From J089 sp964549745 (lineage in GTDB: Bacteria > Fidelibacterota > Marinisomatia > Marinisomatales > J089), in the NCBI GenBank assembly GCA_964549745.1, contig CAZJWP010000033.1, positions 1 through 20,106 of the forward strand: 20,106 bases of DNA, written 5' to 3'. Below are positions 15,305-20,106 of this stretch, in pieces; within the stretch, counting starts at the first letter, position 1; every line of letters starts with the position of its first letter. The notes under the pieces were generated by a model. The model did no database searches, was not told the DNA's origin, and saw nothing but the letters and a program-made list of their open reading frames with translations. A program made the translations under genes and the position numbers.

Positions 15305-16058
15305 GCGATTGATATTTGTTTGTTTAATGTTTTCTCTGCTCCCGGCGGGAACGGATAAAGGAATTACCGCCTATCAAAATAAGAATTATGAGCAGGCCCG
15401 AAAATATTATGAGGCGGCGCTAAAGAAAAAAGCTACGCCGGAAGCCATGTTCGGATACGGTTCTTCAGTTTATCAACAGGGCGATTATGAGACCGCCATG
15501 GATGCCTTTGAAAAAGCGCTGGATACAGACGATAACGCTTTAAAAGCCCAGGCTTACTACAATATGGGAAATGCGCTGTACAAACAGAAGCGAGTGAAAG
15601 AGAGTCTGGCTTTTTACCGAAAAGCGTTGGAATTGGATCCGCACGATTTGGATGCCAAAAAGAATTACGAATTATTGAAATACCAGAGTAAGCCCCAATC
15701 ACAGCAACAGAAAAAAGACGACCAAAACTCGGATAAAAACTCCCAGGATAAGGATAAGCAGTCCAAGCAGCAATCGTCAAAAGATCAACAGCAGCAACAA
15801 AAAAAGGATCAGGGGAACCAAAAACAGGGACAGAAACAAAACGAGAAGAAGGATCAGCAACAGCAGTCAGCGGACCAAAAGAAAGCGGATGATCAACAAA
15901 AGCAACAGGCCTCCATGGCAAAAGCCGATTCCACCGGAAAACAGCAGGACAAAATGAATGCCGTTGCTATTCTGAATGCCCTAAAACAGGATGACAAGAT
16001 CAACAAGCAACGCCGGGAAGTTCGTGCCAAATCAAGGAAACTTGAGAAGGACTGGTAA
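15297..16058 (+). CDS. batC: BatC, TPR protein with Gln/Lys-rich tail
   Basis: 253 residues. A signal peptide (about 1-17) is followed by TPR repeats from about 20 to 128, with motifs such as NYEQARKYYEAALKK, GDYETAMDAFEKALD and YNMGNALYKQKRVKESLAFYRKALELDP. From about 130 to 207 the chain is a low-complexity stretch of Gln, Lys, Asp and Ser, probably unstructured, then a charged C-terminus including ILNALKQDDKINKQRREV. This TPR plus Gln-rich build is typical of BatC in Bacteroidota-like operons. The start is supported by GGGGAGGA 6 bases upstream. Expected to be periplasmic and to bind the VWA partners; not shown by sequence. Confidence 0.88.
   Translation: MIKRLIFVCLMFSLLPAGTDKGITAYQNKNYEQARKYYEAALKKKATPEAMFGYGSSVYQQGDYETAMDAFEKALDTDDNALKAQAYYNMGNALYKQKRVKESLAFYRKALELDPHDLDAKKNYELLKYQSKPQSQQQKKDDQNSDKNSQDKDKQSKQQSSKDQQQQQKKDQGNQKQGQKQNEKKDQQQQSADQKKADDQQKQQASMAKADSTGKQQDKMNAVAILNALKQDDKINKQRREVRAKSRKLEKDW
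15697..15915 (+). repeat. Low-complexity Gln/Lys-coding tract in batC
   Basis: Imperfect CAG/CAA and AAA/AAG codon runs encode the Gln/Lys/Asp-rich tail of BatC. The frame stays open throughout, and the mix of synonymous codons suggests selection on the protein more than a simple expanding DNA repeat. Confidence 0.7.
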
Positions 16059-16059
16059 A

Positions 16060-17805
16060 ATGAAGAATCGCGTTCCCAACACCATTCTTCCCGTCATTTT
16101 ACTGTTCGGACTTTTCTCCTGTTTGGAGGCCCAGTCGGTGACAGCTACGGTGAACACCAACCAGCTTTCCACCGGGGAAACGGTAACGCTCACCATCAAG
16201 GTTTCCAATTCCGATAAAGAGCCAAATGTGAATATCAATCCGCTGAACAAAGATTTTACGATTATATCAGGACCGGGGGCCTCCACCAATATTTCCTGGG
16301 TGAATGGCAAAATGACCAGTACCAAGAGTGTGTCCTGGACGATGACACCGAAGCGTTACGGACATTTGGTGATTCCGTCGCTGCCGGTGAAACTGGGTAG
16401 GCGTTCATACAGTACAAGACCGATCCCGATCACTGTGGATTCGGGTCCGCAACAAAGTCAGGTTTCAAAGGAATTATTCCTGAAAGCAACGATGGATAAG
16501 TCGGAGGCTGTGGTAGGTGAACAGGTCACAGTAACCTACAAACTGTATACCCGAGTGAACCTGACGATCCAGAATCTAAAATTTCCCGACTATGTCGGTT
16601 TTTGGACCGAAGATCTGTTCGTTCCCAAAACCGCTGACTTCAGAGATGCGGCCATTGGCGGAGTGGCATATAAAGTAGCCACGCTTTATACGGTTGCATT
16701 ATTCCCAACCAAGACGGGTAAGATCGATCTGCCGCCCATGACGGTACGTTGTTCGGTTCCTGTAAGACAAAAACGGAGCCGCAATAACTTCTTCAACGAT
16801 CCTTTTTTCAACTCGATGGATCCCTTTGGGAAACAATCCGCTGCCAAGACCCTTGCCACGGAACCACTAGAATTGAACGTCAAACCTTACACCTCTCCCC
16901 AACCGTCCGGATTTACCGGAGCGGTCGGGCATTTTAGCGTTCAGACTTCCGTAGACACAACGCAGGTTTCCGTAAACGACGGCCTGACTTTCCGTATTCT
17001 TCTTTCCGGCGAGGGAAATCTTCCGTTGATTTCCAATCCTGAACTGCATTTCCCACCTAATATCGAAGTCTATCCTCCGAAGACGGAAGTGAAGAAGGAT
17101 CCCTTCCGTGACCGGATTTCGGGGACGGTAAAGTGGGAATACATCCTAATTCCCAGGGAAGCAGGGAAATTGGTTTTACCTCGAGTGGATATTCCCTATT
17201 ACGATCTTTCATCAAAAAGCTGGAAAAAAGCTTCAGCAAAGTCGATTTCACTCACGGTTTATCCCGGGAAGGATGTCACCACAGTCAGCGGTGATTTCAC
17301 CAAGAAAGAAGTGACATTATTAGGGAAGGATATTCGTTACATTCACACCGATACGCCCAAATGGATATCTTCGGGCAAGTCGTCTATTCCGGGTCGTGCA
17401 GTTACATTTTATGTTTTAGCTCTGGCGTTATGGGTATCACCGGGACTGTTGAAACGATCCCGGGAAAACCTGGCAGCTACCCGGCAATCGCGTATGGCGA
17501 AAAAAGCGCTTAGAACGGCATATCACCAACTTGGGAAAGCAACCGGATCGCCGTTTGAATTTGTTCCTCCGCTTGTCTACCAGTATTTAAAGGACCGGTT
17601 TGAACACCATACCGACAAGCTGGATCCGTTGGCTGTAAAAGCCATGCTAAATCCATTAAATAAATCGGACATAACCGATCGTTTGGTGGAACTGCTTCAA
17701 ATTTGCGATGCGGGCAAATATTCGCCGGAAGCGGTGAGTCTGAAAGAATCTTTGGTTGATGAAGTGAAAGCATTACTCAGGGAAATCGATGGTCTGGCGG
17801 CTTAA
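16060..17805 (+). CDS. batD: BatD, oxygen-tolerance family protein
   Basis: 581 residues from ATG 16060, one base after the batC stop. An upstream in-frame ATG at 15991 lies inside batC and would put 23 residues before the signal peptide, so it is rejected. The signal peptide ends near LEA at 22-24; a Cys at 21 gives a weak lipobox-like LFSC. The N-terminal half begins SVTATVNTNQLSTGETVTL, the beta-rich Ig-like repeats of BatD, with conserved pieces such as KELFLKATMDKSEAVVGEQV near 141-160. A Phe/Asn/Asp/Pro segment FFNDPFFNSMDPFG lies near 244-257. A single membrane helix at about 447-465 leads to a roughly 115-residue cytoplasmic tail. Function is unknown beyond its fixed place in Bat operons. 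It overlaps batE by 17 bases. Confidence 0.9.
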   Translation: MKNRVPNTILPVILLFGLFSCLEAQSVTATVNTNQLSTGETVTLTIKVSNSDKEPNVNINPLNKDFTIISGPGASTNISWVNGKMTSTKSVSWTMTPKRYGHLVIPSLPVKLGRRSYSTRPIPITVDSGPQQSQVSKELFLKATMDKSEAVVGEQVTVTYKLYTRVNLTIQNLKFPDYVGFWTEDLFVPKTADFRDAAIGGVAYKVATLYTVALFPTKTGKIDLPPMTVRCSVPVRQKRSRNNFFNDPFFNSMDPFGKQSAAKTLATEPLELNVKPYTSPQPSGFTGAVGHFSVQTSVDTTQVSVNDGLTFRILLSGEGNLPLISNPELHFPPNIEVYPPKTEVKKDPFRDRISGTVKWEYILIPREAGKLVLPRVDIPYYDLSSKSWKKASAKSISLTVYPGKDVTTVSGDFTKKEVTLLGKDIRYIHTDTPKWISSGKSSIPGRAVTFYVLALALWVSPGLLKRSRENLAATRQSRMAKKALRTAYHQLGKATGSPFEFVPPLVYQYLKDRFEHHTDKLDPLAVKAMLNPLNKSDITDRLVELLQICDAGKYSPEAVSLKESLVDEVKALLREIDGLAA

Positions 17806-18547
17806 AGTTCTTATTTCCATATTTGCACTGAGTGTTTCCCTTTTGCAGGCGGAAACGCCGGCCGATTTATTTCTGGCCGGGAACAAGGCGATGGAGACAG
17901 AAAAATATGAAGATGCAGCAAAGGATTATGAGGCCCTTCTTTCCCAGGGACTGGAACACCCGGATTTGTACTACAATCTTGGGAATGCTTATTACAAATT
18001 GGGGTATATCGGAAAAGCAGTCTGGGCCTATGAAAAAGGTCGGCAATTCGCCCCTCGTGATGCGGATATCAACTATAATCTGGAACTGGTGAATGCACGA
18101 GTCGCGGATCGAATTGAAATGCCGGAGACAATTTTCCTGGTCCAATGGTACCGTCAGTTCAAGCATCTATTTACTTTGGGTGATTTGTTGACCATGGGAA
18201 GCGGCTTACTGGTCTTGGCCGGTTTGTTTTTCTTGCTCCGTTACCGTTGGCCAAACAAATCAGCCTGGTTCATGTCAGTGACGATTATTATTTTCATTTT
18301 ATCTCTCGGCGTTCACGCCGTTGCGCTGGATAAGTACTGGGACATCACGGATCTGAAAGAAGCGGTGATTGTCGACCCCGAAGTGCAGGCGTACTCGGCT
18401 CCGCTTGAACGAGCCGAAACGGTACAGTTTAAAATCCACGAAGGTACGAAAGTGGAAGTGACCCAAACCCAACCGGGTTGGAGGGAAATTATTTTACTGG
18501 ATGGGAAAAAGGGCTGGATAAGGACAAAGTCGGTTTTCATGCTGTAA
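17789..18547 (+). CDS. batE: BatE, TPR protein with two membrane helices and SH3-like domain
   Basis: 252 residues. A signal peptide (about 1-21) is followed by TPR repeats at about 24-100, including YEDAAKDYEALLSQG and LYYNLGNAYYKLGYIGKAVWAYEKG. Two membrane helices (about 133-151 and 159-180) follow, then a C-terminal SH3-like domain (about 191-252) ending GWREIILLDGKKGWIRTKSVF, typical of bacterial SH3 folds. AGGGA lies 6 bases before ATG 17789, supporting a start inside batD. The build of TPR, membrane hairpin and SH3 is the common BatE form. The SH3 part may bind peptide or cell-wall ligands; this is inference. Confidence 0.88.
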   Translation: MVWRLKVLISIFALSVSLLQAETPADLFLAGNKAMETEKYEDAAKDYEALLSQGLEHPDLYYNLGNAYYKLGYIGKAVWAYEKGRQFAPRDADINYNLELVNARVADRIEMPETIFLVQWYRQFKHLFTLGDLLTMGSGLLVLAGLFFLLRYRWPNKSAWFMSVTIIIFILSLGVHAVALDKYWDITDLKEAVIVDPEVQAYSAPLERAETVQFKIHEGTKVEVTQTQPGWREIILLDGKKGWIRTKSVFML

Positions 18548-18569
18548 CCGATGTAAACTTGTGATATCT

Positions 18570-19043
18570 ATGAAACACAACCGTCATTCCTATCTCAGTA
18601 TCATTTCCGTGATATCGGCATTTTTCGTCGTTATCAGCAGTGCAAACGGCCAAGATTCGGTGATGCAAACCGATTCCGCTTTGACGATCAAATCCGTGCC
18701 GCCAAAATGGCCCATGTTGATCAATCCCATGATTGACATGAGCAACAATAAACCGGCAGAGTCAACTCAATCAGTGGAAAAACTGGTCAGTGGATACCGG
18801 GTTCAGTTGTTGGCCACACGATCTTCGGAAAAGGCGGACGAACTCAAGGCCAAACTGATCCGAAAAACAGCCATGCCGGTATATATCTCATTTGAACCGC
18901 CCAATTATAAAGTGCGGGTTGGGAATTACCAGACCCGCAAAGAAGCGGATGTAGCACAGCAAACGTTGCGGGCATTGGGGTATCGAACAGCCTGGGTTGT
19001 CCAATCCCGCGTACTCATCCGGGAGTCCGTTTCCCACCCCTGA
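18570..19043 (+). CDS. Secreted SPOR-domain protein
   Basis: 157 residues from ATG 18570; a GTG at 18561 would add three residues and neither start has a clear Shine-Dalgarno. A signal peptide covers about 1-27 (SSANG before Q28). A linker follows, then a SPOR domain at about 74-150: GYRVQLLATRSSEKADELKA, then YKVRVGNYQTRKEADVAQQ and LGYRTAWVVQS. SPOR domains bind denuded glycan strands of peptidoglycan, often at division sites. It is small, with no other domain. It lies 22 bases after batE and shares one base with the dinB start, so it is probably transcribed with the bat genes. Confidence 0.9.
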   Translation: MKHNRHSYLSIISVISAFFVVISSANGQDSVMQTDSALTIKSVPPKWPMLINPMIDMSNNKPAESTQSVEKLVSGYRVQLLATRSSEKADELKAKLIRKTAMPVYISFEPPNYKVRVGNYQTRKEADVAQQTLRALGYRTAWVVQSRVLIRESVSHP

Positions 19044-20101
19044 TGCCCCGGGCCATCATTCACCTGGACCTGGATGCATTTTTCTGCTCGGTAGAGTGTC
19101 TTAAAAATCCTGATTTAACCGGCAAACCGATAGTTGTGGGCGGATCACCCGATAAACGGGGCGTTGTAGCCGCAGCATCCTACCCGGCACGGGAATATGG
19201 AATTCATTCTGCCATGCCCATGGCCCAGGCCGTCCAACGTTGTTCCGATCTCATCATTCTATCCCACCATTTTGGATTGTACAAAACCTATTCCCGCGTG
19301 GTGATGGGTTTTCTTCAGAAGGAAGCGCCGGTTTTCCAGCAAAACAGTATCGACGAAGCGGTGATGGATTTTACCGATCATATTGATGCCTGGACAGATT
19401 TGATTCCCATTGGGAAACGTCTTCAAAAACGCATCAGCGAAGACATTGGTTTACCGGCATCTCTGGGACTCAGCACAAGCCGTATGATGGCCAAGATCGC
19501 TTCAGATTTTGAAAAACCCCACGGATTTACCGTAGTTCCGCCGGGAGAAGAAGAGGCTTTTCTAACTCCCCTATCCGTGAAGAAGATTCCAGGGATCGGC
19601 GCCCGGACAACTGAAAAACTAGCCATGCTCAATATCAAGACTGTGTACGATCTGAGACAAAGACCGGAAGTGGAATTGAAGCGTCATTTTGGAAAGGCCG
19701 GCCACATGATGTGGATGTGGGCACGAGGCAGGGATTCCGGTGAATTTCATCCTGATCGGGAATTGAAATCCGCCAGCAGGGAACGAACGTTTGACAAGGA
19801 TATTAACGACAGTGCGCGTTTGGAAACAGTTCTCTCCAAACTGTGCAAATTGATCGCTCAACAATTGGAAAAAGAAGGTTTAGTGGCGGGAACAGTATCG
19901 ATAAAACTGCGGGATTCGCAGTTTAATACGCGCACTCGGCAAATGACCTTGAATCCGCCGAAAAATGATGCGGCATCATTGGAGGATGCCTCCATTAAGT
20001 TATTGCACCAACACTGGGAAACGGGAGAGCCGTTACGTTTGATTGGCGTGGGCTGCAGTCGGTTGCAGCCGGTGCCGGATCAACTTGGATTAGGATTTTA
20101 A
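19043..20101 (+). CDS. dinB: DNA polymerase IV (Y-family)
   Basis: 352 residues, nearly the E. coli length. Error-prone translesion polymerase. The start MPRAIIHLDLDAFFCSVE holds catalytic D9 and the steric-gate F14, which excludes ribonucleotides. The palm continues with SIDEAVMD (D104-E105), then ASLGLSTSRMMAKIASDFEKP near 147-167. A helix-hairpin-helix thumb follows (VKKIPGIGARTTEKL near 179-193), then the little-finger domain with SASRERTFDKDI near 244. The last six residues QLGLGF form a consensus sliding-clamp binding motif. Both catalytic sites are intact. The ATG shares a base with the SPOR gene stop and has no visible Shine-Dalgarno, so translation may rely on coupling. No LexA-type palindrome is seen upstream. 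Confidence 0.97.
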   Translation: MPRAIIHLDLDAFFCSVECLKNPDLTGKPIVVGGSPDKRGVVAAASYPAREYGIHSAMPMAQAVQRCSDLIILSHHFGLYKTYSRVVMGFLQKEAPVFQQNSIDEAVMDFTDHIDAWTDLIPIGKRLQKRISEDIGLPASLGLSTSRMMAKIASDFEKPHGFTVVPPGEEEAFLTPLSVKKIPGIGARTTEKLAMLNIKTVYDLRQRPEVELKRHFGKAGHMMWMWARGRDSGEFHPDRELKSASRERTFDKDINDSARLETVLSKLCKLIAQQLEKEGLVAGTVSIKLRDSQFNTRTRQMTLNPPKNDAASLEDASIKLLHQHWETGEPLRLIGVGCSRLQPVPDQLGLGF

Positions 20102-20106
20102 GAATG

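Noticed and set aside
15697..15915. Possible CRISPR-like or tandem repeat array
   Set aside because: The repetition is codon-level Gln/Lys bias in an open frame; there are no regular direct repeats with unique spacers.
15433..15921. 162-codon minus-strand open frame opposite batC
   Set aside because: It is the mirror of the repetitive Gln/Lys codons of BatC, which rarely form stops on the other strand; no protein motif is seen.
15991..16059. Upstream ATG extending batD into batC
   Set aside because: The extension would put 23 residues ahead of a clear signal peptide; ATG 16060 gives a normal secreted N-terminus one base after the batC stop.

Overview
The window is a very compact stretch of a Gram-negative bacterial chromosome. 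It holds one truncated gene on the minus strand at the left edge, followed by 23 complete protein genes, all on the plus strand. No rRNA, tRNA, insertion sequence, CRISPR array or phage gene was found. Envelope genes (Lnt, periplasmic HtrA, TatA, a SPOR protein) indicate a diderm. A full BatA-E operon, a Bacteroidota-like omega subunit, a DUF4321 protein and a DUF5683-like envelope protein suggest the wider FCB group (Bacteroidota, Ignavibacteria, Calditrichota or Marinimicrobia-like). That placement is inferred from gene content and protein style; the sequence alone does not settle the phylum.

Layout. Positions 1-94 (minus) are the 5' end of a divergent gene, perhaps of the SRAP family. From 138 to 13144 sixteen genes run head to tail with overlaps or gaps of at most 39 bases: yicC, gmk, rpoZ, udg (family 4), dnaB, rel/spoT, ruvX, lnt, an unknown envelope protein, an EcfT-like membrane protein, truA, htrA, psd, pssA, a DUF4321 protein and tatA. 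A strong intrinsic terminator (13173-13205) closes this train. After a 178-base spacer a second train begins at 13323: batA, batB, batC, batD, batE, a SPOR-domain protein and dinB, ending at 20101.

How the genes work together. The first third is information processing and nucleotide or alarmone metabolism: GMP kinase, RNA polymerase omega, uracil repair, replicative helicase, (p)ppGpp synthetase/hydrolase and RuvX. The middle third is envelope work: lipoprotein acylation, periplasmic protease, phosphatidylserine and phosphatidylethanolamine synthesis, and a Tat component. The last third is the Bat system, two membrane-anchored von Willebrand A proteins with TPR partners and BatD, followed by a putative peptidoglycan-binding protein and translesion polymerase IV.

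Most of the window is conserved housekeeping and I saw no clearly new system. The points most worth a second look are an EcfT-like protein without ATPase genes beside truA, the unknown envelope protein between lnt and that gene, a gmk-rpoZ-rel neighbourhood whose omega lacks the E. coli ppGpp-contact N-terminus, a Bat operon with no adjacent moxR, and dinB coupled to an envelope gene.
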